Position numbers and translations under genes: made by a program. From positions 1 through 11,145 of the forward strand of contig DYKW01000044.1 of the NCBI GenBank assembly GCA_020722405.1: a DNA stretch of 11,145 bases. Reading direction: 5' to 3'. This DNA is from Anaerolinea thermophila (GTDB lineage Bacteria > Chloroflexota > Anaerolineae > Anaerolineales > DRKV01). Shown in pieces: positions 1 to 8,143 of the stretch. The notes beneath the pieces are model-generated. The model saw only the letters and a list, made by a program, of their open reading frames with translations, was not told the origin of the DNA and made no database searches. The first letter of the stretch is position 1. Every line of letters begins with the position of its first letter.

Positions 1-11
1 AACCAGCTTTT

Positions 12-45
12 TGAAGAAACCTTCGGGACGTTTCCCCTTCTTTTT
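12..45 (+). terminator. Weak candidate terminator of an upstream gene
   Basis: An imperfect stem can form between GAAG (13–16) plus AAAC (17–20) and GTTT (30–33) plus CTTC (37–40). It has a three-base CCC bulge and is followed by a T-tract at 41–45. It would end a plus-strand transcript entering from the left. The stem is short and bulged. The same bases are also open in one reading frame up to a TGA at 67–69, so they could instead be the end of a gene outside the window. Confidence 0.2.
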
Positions 46-72
46 GAGATGATACTAAATACAGCATGATTA

Positions 73-106
73 TACAATAATTTCCCCACACTTGGAGGGA
101 AACCCA
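73..106 (+). promoter_or_regulatory. Candidate -10 element and ribosome binding site of the PAS–cyclase gene
   Basis: TACAAT at 73–78 matches five of six bases of the TATAAT consensus and lies in an AT-rich stretch. No good -35 hexamer is found at 16–18 bp spacing; TTGAGA at 44–49 is too far away. GGAGGG at 94–99 is a strong Shine-Dalgarno sequence seven bases before the ATG at 107. The promoter part is weak; the ribosome binding site is convincing and decides the start of the downstream gene. Confidence 0.4.
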
Positions 107-1138
107 ATGACAGCAGATGCTTTTACTCAATTTCTATTACATGCCACCGGCACAGATTATGCCCTGTGCAACAGGCAATTACGTATCGAAACCCATTCCC
201 CCGGCTTAAAGCGTTGGGTATGGTCGTCAATTTCTGACCGGCTGGAAGGGCAGGCGCTCCCCGATTTGTTTCCGGAGTTTATTGGGTTGGATGACGCACT
301 GAGAAATCTACACGCAGGGCAGGAACCGGTGCGCATAGAGCGCATATTCCGCCAGGTGGCGGAACAACAGGCTGCCTACCTGACCCTGGAAGTATACGTT
401 TACCAGGATAAATTGCTTTTGCTCGCGCGTGACGTTACTGCCGAAGGCAATCTGGAACAACGCATCACGCAGACCCGCAACGAGTTACATTTGCTCAGCG
501 AGCAACTCCAGCAAAGCAGCGCCCGGTTGGATACCATTGTACGACGATTTGTCCCCTCCGCAATCGTGGACGAGATGCTGCGGGACGAGCGCAAAGCACT
601 GCCTGGTGGTGAGCGCCGAGAAATCAGTGTGGTTTTCGCCGATGTGCGCAATTTCACCCATTGGGCAGAGGCACGTTCCCCCGAAACAGTGCTCAGAACG
701 CTGAATTATTTATGGGCTACTGTCATATCGGTCGCAGCCGAATATGGCGGTACAGTCAATCAATTCATGGGCGATGGGGCCATGTTGATGTTCAACGCGC
801 CAGAGCCCCAACCCGACCATGCCTTCCAGGCATTGCAGTGTGCCCGCGAATTGGCTCGAATTAATGCCGGCGAATCAGGATTACGCTTTGGGGTAGGAGT
901 CAACAGCGGCCCGGTGGTGGTAGGGAATCTCGGCAACAGGGAACGCTTATCCTACACGGCCATCGGTACCACAACAAACGTGGCGTATCGCTTGCAGAGC
1001 ATCGCCCGCCCGGGTCAGATTATCTTAGGGGAGGCTATCCACCAGCGGGTCGCGGGACGGGTTCCCTGTCATCCCTTGGAAGCGGTACAACTCAAAGGGT
1101 TGAGCGCCCCACTACAAATTTTCGAATTACTCCCCTGA
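107..1138 (+). CDS. PAS-like sensor class III adenylate/guanylate cyclase
   Basis: This 343-residue protein probably makes a cyclic nucleotide from ATP or GTP. Residues 10–111 resemble a PAS-type sensor ending in the usual 'RDVT' edge. Residues 113–150 are a coiled-coil/transducer helix leading into the catalytic domain (172–340). Metal-binding aspartates are D179 (FADVRNFT) and D223 (GDG), and the transition-state pair N291/R295 is present. The purine-specifying lysine position is Q219 (NQFMGD) and the partner position is T284 (YTAIG), so substrate specificity is uncertain. No membrane segment or signal peptide is seen, so it should be cytoplasmic. The ATG at 107 is chosen because GGAGGG lies seven bases upstream. 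A TTG at 92 is in frame, but it abuts and would translate through that Shine-Dalgarno. The 3' end overlaps the convergent kinase gene by 12 bp. Confidence 0.9.
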   Translation: MTADAFTQFLLHATGTDYALCNRQLRIETHSPGLKRWVWSSISDRLEGQALPDLFPEFIGLDDALRNLHAGQEPVRIERIFRQVAEQQAAYLTLEVYVYQDKLLLLARDVTAEGNLEQRITQTRNELHLLSEQLQQSSARLDTIVRRFVPSAIVDEMLRDERKALPGGERREISVVFADVRNFTHWAEARSPETVLRTLNYLWATVISVAAEYGGTVNQFMGDGAMLMFNAPEPQPDHAFQALQCARELARINAGESGLRFGVGVNSGPVVVGNLGNRERLSYTAIGTTTNVAYRLQSIARPGQIILGEAIHQRVAGRVPCHPLEAVQLKGLSAPLQIFELLP

Positions 1139-4100
1139 ACTTGAGGCCGCAGGTAATGGGCGCACGGTTTGTGGCAAAAATACCTTGAAAACACTGCCTT
1201 CGCCGGGGCGGCTACTCACCTCAATTCGCCCACCCATCATTTCACAAAAATGCTTACCAATGGCCAACCCCAGGCCGGTACCCCCATATTTGCGCGTAGT
1301 AGAAGCATCGGCCTGCGTGAAAGGCTGAAACAAGTGGGACAATTGCTCTTCAGAGATACCGATACCGCTATCTTGCACTTCGAAGCACACTTCTCCATCG
1401 GGTTCCAGCGTCACACGCAAGTTAACCTCCCCATCTTCCGTGAACTTGGCAGCATTGCTCAAGAGGTTCAGCAGTATCTGGCGCACTTTTGTCTGATCGG
1501 CAGTCATATCACCCAAAGATGAATCCAGGTGAACCTGCAAGCGATTGCTTCTTTGTACTATCAACGGCTTCACGATATCAAGTACCCCATCGATGAGCGA
1601 GGCGATGCTGAAAGTTTCCAGATACAAATCCATTTTTCCGGCTTCGATTTTGGAAACATCCAACACATCGTTCACTAACTCAAGCAATTGACGGCCAGCA
1701 ATGGTGATGCACTGCGCATCATTTGCCGAATCCGTGTGCTCGGCCTCGAGTAATTCTTCTTGCAAGAGTTCGCTATAGCCGATAATGGCATTCAAGGGGG
1801 TTCGCAATTCGTGGCTCATATTTGCCAGGAAGATGCTTTTCGCCCGGTTGCTGCGCTCCGCGGCATCGCGGGCCTCAGCCAGTTTGGTAGCCAATGTGTA
1901 TTGCTCTTCATACATTTGGGCATTGCGCAACGCTAATGCAATTTGGTCAGAAGCAGCCTCCATTAGATGCAGGTGTTCGTTGGTAAAGCGCCCGGGGGTG
2001 ACAGACACCAAAGTCAGGACACCTACTAAAGTTTTACGCAACATAATCGGCAGGCAAAGCGCCGAGCGGGCTTCGTAGGGTTGGTCTGGGAAAGTGGTCC
2101 AACGTTCATCCAGGCGGGTATCTTGGATTAGGGCGGATTGCTTGTGCTTGCATACCCAACCGGCCAGGCCTTCATCCATGACCTTACCAACCACAGAACG
2201 TTCCTGTTCAACATCCTCTACCGGTCCACGCGCCAAAATACTGGCTGTGACTCGTTGTTTGGTGTCTAATACGAACAAACTTCCTTTGTCCGCACCGGCT
2301 ATTTTAACGACGACATCAAGCGCATTGCGCAATGTTGCCTGCAGTGTTGGATAGGCAGAGGCGGCGCGGGCTACAGCTACCAGGTTCTCGAACAACCGTT
2401 TCTGATCCTCTAACGCCAAACGGGCGCGACGCGACTCCGTCACATCCCGACTCACTCCAATGGTAGCAACCCACCGACCCATCACGTCTTTAAGGGGCAC
2501 CACAACGACTTCTACCCATCCGTCCATGCCATCCTTGCGCAAGAAGTGGATTTCACCCTTCCAACGTCCGACTTTTTCTAAGGCATCTCGAATCTCGACA
2601 TTTCGTTCGCCCCTTTGATCTGGATGATGCCACACATCTGCAGGCTGACCCAAAAGTTCGGTCCGGCTATAGCCAAACATTTGTTCCGTCGCCGGGTTGG
2701 CATCTATGATCTTCCCGTTCAGGTCCGTGATAATCACGCTTTCAGATAAATTGGTAAACGTTAGCGCATGACGCCGAATGACTTCCTCGGTGCGCTTTTT
2801 CTCGATAATGCGCGCTAAAGTCTCGGCAGCAACTTGCAAAAAGTCAAATTCATCCGGCTGACTGGTATGACCAACCGGCACATACAAAACGATGACGCCT
2901 AAAGTGCGCTCATTGTCGCGAATAGGGACGTTGTAACAAGCATGAGGTTGCATGTCATGGTAACAAATCTCATGGCGTTCATCTATCTGTCCAGTGTACA
3001 AAATCTCCCCTTTTAAGGCAGCCAGCCCACAAAGACATTGCCCATACTGGATTTGCTGGCACGTGTGCAGTATAGTAGGGTGCAGATTGCGCTGTACCAC
3101 CAGTTTTAAGTGTGGTGGTTCTCCTTCAGAAAGGAAAATCCCCCCCTGGCTCTCAATCCGCGACCAGGGTATCTCCAAAATAATATCCAGCGCACGTTGC
3201 AGAGCATCTTCCAATGATTCATCGCCCTGTAAGATTCGCAACAAATTATTGATTGCCTGCTGAAAACGGTTAACACGCTCCAACTCCAGCCGCAAACGCT
3301 GCTCGTTGGTTATATCGCGCACAATGAAAACGCGCCCAAGGACTGGTGCGATCCGAGCAGCGTGCAAAGGAGAAACCCGCACATCAAAGAAACGCTTCGT
3401 CTCGCCGTCCAAGATGTCAAAAGTGAAATGCCCTTGTTCTACCTGCTGGAAGCGTTCCAACACATGAGCCCACTTGGCAAAAACATTTTGTATCAGTCGC
3501 CCTCGCAATTCATCCGGCGTGTAGCCCAACCAGGAGGCCGCAATTGGGTTGATGTCCACGATCTGATTTTTTGTATCTACCACCATCACCCCATCAGACA
3601 TATCTTTCAGTACGATATCCGATGCAATCGGGGCCATGTCAATCAGTCGGAAGCGAAAAATGCCGAAAGCCATCGCTGCCGCGCTGATACCAAACATGAA
3701 CGGCGTCAAATCTAACCGTGGGAAAGGATTCAAGCCAAGTAGATAAAGCAAGTTGCCAATCCATGGCATGGAGACAGCCACCAACAAACTGGCCACCTGT
3801 CCACGGTACACATCCGGATAGCGCACCAGGGCGCGCATGAGTACAACCGTCGAAATTGCGTTCAACACATAAGCATACAACGTATGGACGACAAACCACC
3901 AGCCATAAGAAGAAGGGGCGAAAAACAAGCGCGTTCCCACCTGCTCTACCCCCAACGAGCGCCACATCCAGGTAGAAAACGGCGTCCACACAATCAGGAT
4001 GCTAATTGCCGGGATAATCAACACCAATGCTATGCGGTGCGGCGCCGGCCAGGCGAGGCTGCCGGCGCGTCGCATTGCCAACAAAAAAAAGAACGGGGAG

Positions 4101-4333
4101 ACCAACGAAATACCAACATACTCCAGCCGCACAAAGAAATATAAAATCTCGGCCTGCGCACTCCCCAATTCCAGGGCGTAACCTAAGGACCATTCGACCA
4201 ATGCCAGGCTGAGTAGTGCCAATGGAAGCGCTGCCGGGATGTACCGTCGCCGCCACGCAAACAATGCCAATGGAATTTCTATCAACAGTGGCAACAGGGC
4301 AAGCACAACGTAGGTGTTGATGTTCCAAAACAT
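1127..4333 (-). CDS. 7TM–PAS–GAF–PAS–GAF sensor histidine kinase
   Basis: A 1068-residue membrane sensor kinase and the last gene of the signalling operon. Residues 1–230 hold about seven hydrophobic segments, ending in 'FGIFRFRLIDM', typical of the histidine-kinase 7TM N-terminal domain. Then follow PAS1 (about 235–348), GAF1 (about 362–515), PAS2 (about 518–640) and GAF2 (about 648–800). The HisKA dimerisation domain has the phospho-acceptor H841 in 'NMSHELRTP'. The HATPase domain has its N-box asparagine at N960 and G-boxes 'DSGIGI' and 'GGTGLGLAI'. All core residues are present, so it should be active. It has no fused receiver and must phosphorylate one in trans. GAF1 carries a Cys/His-rich stretch (GQCLCG, DERHEICYHD, PHACYNVPI). 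The ATG follows the cyclase stop by five bases, with AAGGA nine bases upstream inside the previous gene. The ligands are not predictable from sequence. Confidence 0.92.
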   Translation of the reverse strand: MFWNINTYVVLALLPLLIEIPLALFAWRRRYIPAALPLALLSLALVEWSLGYALELGSAQAEILYFFVRLEYVGISLVSPFFFLLAMRRAGSLAWPAPHRIALVLIIPAISILIVWTPFSTWMWRSLGVEQVGTRLFFAPSSYGWWFVVHTLYAYVLNAISTVVLMRALVRYPDVYRGQVASLLVAVSMPWIGNLLYLLGLNPFPRLDLTPFMFGISAAAMAFGIFRFRLIDMAPIASDIVLKDMSDGVMVVDTKNQIVDINPIAASWLGYTPDELRGRLIQNVFAKWAHVLERFQQVEQGHFTFDILDGETKRFFDVRVSPLHAARIAPVLGRVFIVRDITNEQRLRLELERVNRFQQAINNLLRILQGDESLEDALQRALDIILEIPWSRIESQGGIFLSEGEPPHLKLVVQRNLHPTILHTCQQIQYGQCLCGLAALKGEILYTGQIDERHEICYHDMQPHACYNVPIRDNERTLGVIVLYVPVGHTSQPDEFDFLQVAAETLARIIEKKRTEEVIRRHALTFTNLSESVIITDLNGKIIDANPATEQMFGYSRTELLGQPADVWHHPDQRGERNVEIRDALEKVGRWKGEIHFLRKDGMDGWVEVVVVPLKDVMGRWVATIGVSRDVTESRRARLALEDQKRLFENLVAVARAASAYPTLQATLRNALDVVVKIAGADKGSLFVLDTKQRVTASILARGPVEDVEQERSVVGKVMDEGLAGWVCKHKQSALIQDTRLDERWTTFPDQPYEARSALCLPIMLRKTLVGVLTLVSVTPGRFTNEHLHLMEAASDQIALALRNAQMYEEQYTLATKLAEARDAAERSNRAKSIFLANMSHELRTPLNAIIGYSELLQEELLEAEHTDSANDAQCITIAGRQLLELVNDVLDVSKIEAGKMDLYLETFSIASLIDGVLDIVKPLIVQRSNRLQVHLDSSLGDMTADQTKVRQILLNLLSNAAKFTEDGEVNLRVTLEPDGEVCFEVQDSGIGISEEQLSHLFQPFTQADASTTRKYGGTGLGLAIGKHFCEMMGGRIEVSSRPGEGSVFKVFLPQTVRPLPAASSSGE

Positions 4334-4338
4334 ATCCC

Positions 4339-5397
4339 CTATTCCTTCTTTTTCAACAGAATATAGGTCTCTAACATGCCTTTTCCCTTGACCTCCATAG
4401 GAGGCAATGCTTGTAATTCAAACACATCCCGAATACGCAAATACACGCCCACCGAGACGCGTATTTGCCCCGGTTCGGCTATGCTCTGAATGCGACTGGC
4501 CGTGTTGACAGTATCTCCCCACACATCGTAAGAAAATTTATGTCTCCCAATTACGCCTGCAACCAGCGGGCCACTGTTCAAGCCAATGCGTATTTGCAAA
4601 TTGGTTCCCAAAGCGGCGTTGATTCGATGCAAGGCAACTTGCATTTCCAACGCAGCATGAGCACTCAGATGAGCGTGGTCATCCAGGGGGAAAGTCACGC
4701 CGCCTACAGCCATATAGGCATCCCCAATGGTTTTTATTTTTTCCAGTTGATAACGCCGAATAATATCATCGAAGTGGGTATACACTCGATTGAGCGCGTT
4801 CACCACTTCTGCGGGGGAACGCTTAGCAGCATACTCCGTAAATCCCACCAAGTCGGCAAACAAGACGGTTGCATCTTCAATCTGGTCGGCAATGGGTTCT
4901 TCTCCGGCCTTGAGCCGGGTCGCAATTGGCGCGGGCAGGATGTTCAACAGTAATTTTTCAGATTGCATCTGAGATTCTTCGATACGACGCAAATATTCTT
5001 GTTCTTGGTCGTGCCATGCCTTGCGCATCAAACTGCCTGAGACACGCGCGCGCAACAACACCCGATCAAAAGGCTTGAATAAGTAATCCGTAGCGCCTAA
5101 TTCGATACAACGCACCACACTTTGCTGATCTGTGGCAGCGGAAACAACAATGACGGGGGTATTACGCAAGGCCTCATCTGCACGCATGTGCTCTAGAACT
5201 TCATAACCGCTCATCACGGGCATCATAATATCCAACAGCACCAGATCAAAGTATCCGGCGCGCAGTTTTTCCAGTGCAACCTGCCCATTTTCGGCCATCT
5301 CGCTTTCGTGCCCCATGTGGCGGATATGGCGTGCCAAAAGATCACGATTGATCGACTGATCGTCTACAATCAAGACGCGACGCGGTTGGTGTGTCAT
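4339..5397 (-). CDS. Response regulator fused to class III adenylate cyclase
   Basis: A 352-residue cytoplasmic protein that probably converts phosphorylation into cAMP. The receiver domain (6–122) has the acidic pair D12/D13, phospho-acceptor D56 (LLDIMMP), S86 and K108. A helical linker (126–170, including 'SEKLLLNILPAPIATRL') is the usual transducer helix before cyclase domains. The catalytic domain (173–350) carries metal aspartates D182 (FADLVGFT) and D226 (TIGDAYM). The adenine-specifying pair is K222 and D291 (YDVWG), and the transition-state residues are N298 and R302. This is the full canonical adenylate-cyclase set, so ATP is the expected substrate. The start overlaps the preceding receiver stop as ATGA. 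A GGAGG motif lies only one base before the ATG, which favours translation by termination–reinitiation. The likely phosphodonors are the two kinases of this operon. Confidence 0.93.
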   Translation of the reverse strand: MTHQPRRVLIVDDQSINRDLLARHIRHMGHESEMAENGQVALEKLRAGYFDLVLLDIMMPVMSGYEVLEHMRADEALRNTPVIVVSAATDQQSVVRCIELGATDYLFKPFDRVLLRARVSGSLMRKAWHDQEQEYLRRIEESQMQSEKLLLNILPAPIATRLKAGEEPIADQIEDATVLFADLVGFTEYAAKRSPAEVVNALNRVYTHFDDIIRRYQLEKIKTIGDAYMAVGGVTFPLDDHAHLSAHAALEMQVALHRINAALGTNLQIRIGLNSGPLVAGVIGRHKFSYDVWGDTVNTASRIQSIAEPGQIRVSVGVYLRIRDVFELQALPPMEVKGKGMLETYILLKKKE

Positions 5398-5783
5398 GCC
5401 TCCGTATGCTCCTGTAAAATGCGCTCTATGATTGCCAACAATGCCTTGAAATCCACCGGCTTGGTTGTGTATTCGTCACAACCTGCATCCAACGCCCGTT
5501 GACGGTCTTCCTCCAACGCGTGGGCTGTCAAAGCCACAATGGGAATACCGGCGGTTTGCGGATCGGCCCTGAGGCGACGGGCAACTTCATAGCCATCTAT
5601 CTCTGGAATGCTAATATCCAACAGAATAAGGTCTGGGTGATGCTGACGAGCCACTGCCACTCCCTGAAGGCCATCTACCGCCTCCAACATATAAAAGCCA
5701 CGGCGCCGCAGCCGACGCACCAGCATGTCTCGATTCATAGGGTGATCTTCGATCAACAAGATGCGAAATGTTTTTGTCATCAT
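5394..5783 (-). CDS. Stand-alone response regulator receiver (DivK-like)
   Basis: A 129-residue single-domain receiver. It shows the acidic pocket E12/D13, phospho-acceptor D56 (LLDISIP), the switch threonine T86 (ALTAHA) and K108 (TKPVD). The sequence style ('EDHPMNRDML', 'DGYEVARRLR') is that of the DivK/CheY-like receivers common beside hybrid-type kinases. It has no output domain. It likely acts as a phosphate shuttle, phosphate sink or protein-interaction switch for the operon's kinases and the cyclase fusion. AGAGG lies six bases before the first of two adjacent ATG codons (5783 and 5780), and either could be used. It ends inside the start codon of the receiver–cyclase gene (ATGA overlap), so the two products are probably made in coupled amounts. 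Confidence 0.92.
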   Translation of the reverse strand: MMTKTFRILLIEDHPMNRDMLVRRLRRRGFYMLEAVDGLQGVAVARQHHPDLILLDISIPEIDGYEVARRLRADPQTAGIPIVALTAHALEEDRQRALDAGCDEYTTKPVDFKALLAIIERILQEHTEA

Positions 5784-5799
5784 AGGTATCCTCTATCCA

Positions 5800-5815
5800 G
5801 CGGCGTGGACGCCGC
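5800..5815 (-). promoter_or_regulatory. Intercistronic GC-rich hairpin
   Basis: A perfect inverted repeat (GCGGCGT, two central bases, ACGCCGC) would form a 6–7 bp GC-rich stem in the mRNA. It lies between the upstream kinase stop and the DivK-like gene, about eight bases before that gene's AGAGG ribosome binding site. No T-run follows on either strand, so it is not an intrinsic terminator. It may tune translation or protect or process the polycistronic message. This role is inferred. Confidence 0.45.
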
Positions 5816-5833
5816 CTCTGCACGATGCTCCAA

Positions 5834-8143
5834 CTAGGTTTCCGGAGAAGGTTCTACGACCATCGGCAACCGAACCGTAAAGGTGCTGCCCTTTCCAGGC
5901 TCGCTTTCAGCCCAAATGCTGCCACCCATCATCTCGCAGAAATGTTTGCTCACACTCAGCCCCAACCCTGTGCCGCCAAATTCACGCGTCACGCTGACAT
6001 CAACTTGTACAAATTCATCAAAAATACTATCTAGTTTTTCCGGCGATATGCCAATACCGGTATCTTGCACTTGAAATTCTACCCACGCTTTACCATTCTC
6101 ATCTTCGAAACGGCGAAAACGTAAGGTAACTTCACCCTGCTGGGTAAATTTGTTGGCATTATTCAACAAGTTAATCAAAATCTGGCGCACTTTGGTAGGA
6201 TCGGCGCTCATTTCCCCTAATTCAGATTGCACGTCCAAGGCGAACCGGTTGCCTTTTTTAATGAACAGCGGCTCAACGGTAGCAACCACCGCTTTAATCA
6301 CGCTATTCACCGGAAAAGTAAGCACATCCAATTGCATATAGCCGGCTTCGATTTTCGACAAGTCCAATACCGCATTGATCAATGCCGTCAGATGTTCCCC
6401 TGCCTGGCGAATTTTCTGGAGGTCTGGCAATGCCCCGTCGTAACCAAGGTCATGCGCATCTTCTTCCAGCAATTCGGTATAGCCGATGATAGCCGTCAAA
6501 GGAGTACGGAATTCATGGCTCATGTTTGCCAAGAATTGACTCTTCGCCTGGTTTGCGGCTTCCGCCTGCTCACGAGCAGATGTCAATTCATCCAGTAATC
6601 GCCGACGTTCCGTTATATCCTCCTTGATGGCGATATACTCGTACACTTTCCCCTGCTCATCTCGCACCGGCGTAATGGTCATGTGCTCGACATACAATGA
6701 ACCATCCTTACGACGATTAATAACTTCACCTTTCCATACCTCGCCGCGTTCTATCGCAGTCCACATTTGACGGTAAAATTCCTCCCCCTGCATCCCTGAT
6801 TTGAGAATACTGATGGGACGCCCAATGGTTTCCTCGAAAGTGTACCCCGTCAAACGGGTAAAAGCCGGGTTAACCCATTGAATTACCGCCTGCACATCGG
6901 TAATCACCACGGCATTGGCTGCGGCTTGTACAGCGGCAATCATGCGCCGCCCTTCCTTAGTGCGCTCGGCAACCTGGGCTTCCAAGGAACGGTTGAATTC
7001 ACGCAGCTGCCTATCTCGTTCGCGAATCGCGGCCGACATACGGTTGAAGTTTTGCGCTAAAAGTCCTAATTCATCATTAGAAAGCACCGGCACATCCTGT
7101 ACATACTCCCCCTGAGCCACGGCTTCCACGGATTTCGACAGGATGCCTAACGGTCGCAAGACACTACGTTGAATACTACCCGCTACTACCCTATTCAAAA
7201 TCGTTGACCCTCCTAACAACAGGGCAGTAAAAATAAGCGCCATCGTCCATTCATAAATAATGAGGGGACGCATGTCGATGCTTAACGCCAGCACCGTTTG
7301 TGCATCACCACCAATGTCCAACGGGAGGTATACGCTTGCAAAAGGTCTGGTAATTGATAGCATTGAAAAAAGGCGATAAACAGGTTCACCACCGGTCAGT
7401 GCTTGTTGCACCCATTCTCGATCTTCCAAGGAATGCTGCAACGCTGCCGGACGTCGGCGGCCATCATCGAAAAGGAAGGCGCCATTGTAATACAAGGCCG
7501 TGTGCACATCACTTTTGAAAAACACCAGGGCGCGTAATTGCCAGCCACCAATCAATCGCCCGCTCAACACTGCCCCCACAATGTTGCGATACTCATCATA
7601 TAAAGGGACGGCGGCCGCTAAAAGATACTGTCGCGGCTCAACGGACGTCAGCAAAGCAACCTGGACGTTTTCACCTTGTAAGGCACGCCCAAGCACTTCA
7701 TCCTCGCCAGCAAATTCAGAAACATTCCCCTCTTGAAACTCCACTACAAATCGCCTCTCGGCATCTACCACAGCCACATTATTCAACGCCAAAGCGGCTA
7801 TGCGGTCCGAAACGATTTCGCTTGCCAATGTCTTATTGCCCGAGGTGATTGCCTGCGCCAAACCACTGACCTCAGCAATAAAAGACGCCTCAACGAGTGT
7901 ACGATGTTGCCATTCCGCAATATGACTCTGCACCAGTTGGGCTTCATTCTGCAATCTTTCTGCGGCGTTGCGTTGTTCCATGTGCACAACACTAAAGGAA
8001 TATGTACCTACCAGGAAGAATGCCAGTATCCACTGCGCAAACGTCACAATCGCGCGGATACGCCCCACCAGGGTGTATTTTGCCAAGCGGCTATCCAGGC
8101 GAGTCAGCCAGGGTTCGAATAACTTATTCATCGACAATCTCAT
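5834..8143 (-). CDS. Cache-like–HAMP–PAS sensor histidine kinase
   Basis: A 769-residue inner-membrane sensor kinase. A short cytoplasmic start is followed by TM1 (about 31–53), then an extracytoplasmic domain of about 235 residues with the pattern of double-Cache ligand sensors, and TM2 (about 294–316). After these come HAMP (about 318–370), a coiled coil, PAS (about 402–522, 'NPAFTRLTGY'), HisKA with H543 in 'NMSHEFRTP', and HATPase with N-box N662 and G-boxes 'DTGIGI' and 'GGTGLGLSV'. All catalytic motifs are intact, and no receiver is fused. The catalytic core closely resembles that of the 7TM kinase downstream, which suggests duplication. The ATG at 8143 lies within the end of the upstream receiver gene (20-bp overlap). 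A second in-frame ATG at 8131 (8-bp overlap) is possible; neither has a strong Shine-Dalgarno, so coupled translation is likely. The ligand is unknown. Confidence 0.92.
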   Translation of the reverse strand: MRLSMNKLFEPWLTRLDSRLAKYTLVGRIRAIVTFAQWILAFFLVGTYSFSVVHMEQRNAAERLQNEAQLVQSHIAEWQHRTLVEASFIAEVSGLAQAITSGNKTLASEIVSDRIAALALNNVAVVDAERRFVVEFQEGNVSEFAGEDEVLGRALQGENVQVALLTSVEPRQYLLAAAVPLYDEYRNIVGAVLSGRLIGGWQLRALVFFKSDVHTALYYNGAFLFDDGRRRPAALQHSLEDREWVQQALTGGEPVYRLFSMLSITRPFASVYLPLDIGGDAQTVLALSIDMRPLIIYEWTMALIFTALLLGGSTILNRVVAGSIQRSVLRPLGILSKSVEAVAQGEYVQDVPVLSNDELGLLAQNFNRMSAAIRERDRQLREFNRSLEAQVAERTKEGRRMIAAVQAAANAVVITDVQAVIQWVNPAFTRLTGYTFEETIGRPISILKSGMQGEEFYRQMWTAIERGEVWKGEVINRRKDGSLYVEHMTITPVRDEQGKVYEYIAIKEDITERRRLLDELTSAREQAEAANQAKSQFLANMSHEFRTPLTAIIGYTELLEEDAHDLGYDGALPDLQKIRQAGEHLTALINAVLDLSKIEAGYMQLDVLTFPVNSVIKAVVATVEPLFIKKGNRFALDVQSELGEMSADPTKVRQILINLLNNANKFTQQGEVTLRFRRFEDENGKAWVEFQVQDTGIGISPEKLDSIFDEFVQVDVSVTREFGGTGLGLSVSKHFCEMMGGSIWAESEPGKGSTFTVRLPMVVEPSPET

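Noticed and set aside
1..69. Possible end of an upstream plus-strand gene, open to a TGA at 67–69
   Set aside because: Twenty-two codons are too few to show any protein feature. Another frame is also open to a TGA at 50–52, so neither can be supported.
92..106. TTG start giving five extra N-terminal residues to the PAS–cyclase
   Set aside because: The TTG adjoins the GGAGGG Shine-Dalgarno, which would then lie inside the coding sequence. That motif is ideally spaced for the ATG at 107.
4465..4953. A 162-codon open frame on the plus strand
   Set aside because: It lies wholly antisense to the catalytic domain of the receiver–cyclase gene, has no protein family features, and the minus-strand frame shows all conserved residues.
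7733..8122. A 129-codon open frame on the plus strand
   Set aside because: It is antisense to the sensor domain of the Cache-like kinase and shows no domain, membrane pattern or ribosome binding site.
1127..8143. Hybrid kinases with fused receiver domains
   Set aside because: Both proteins end shortly after the HATPase G-boxes. No DD pocket, phospho-Asp or KP motif follows.
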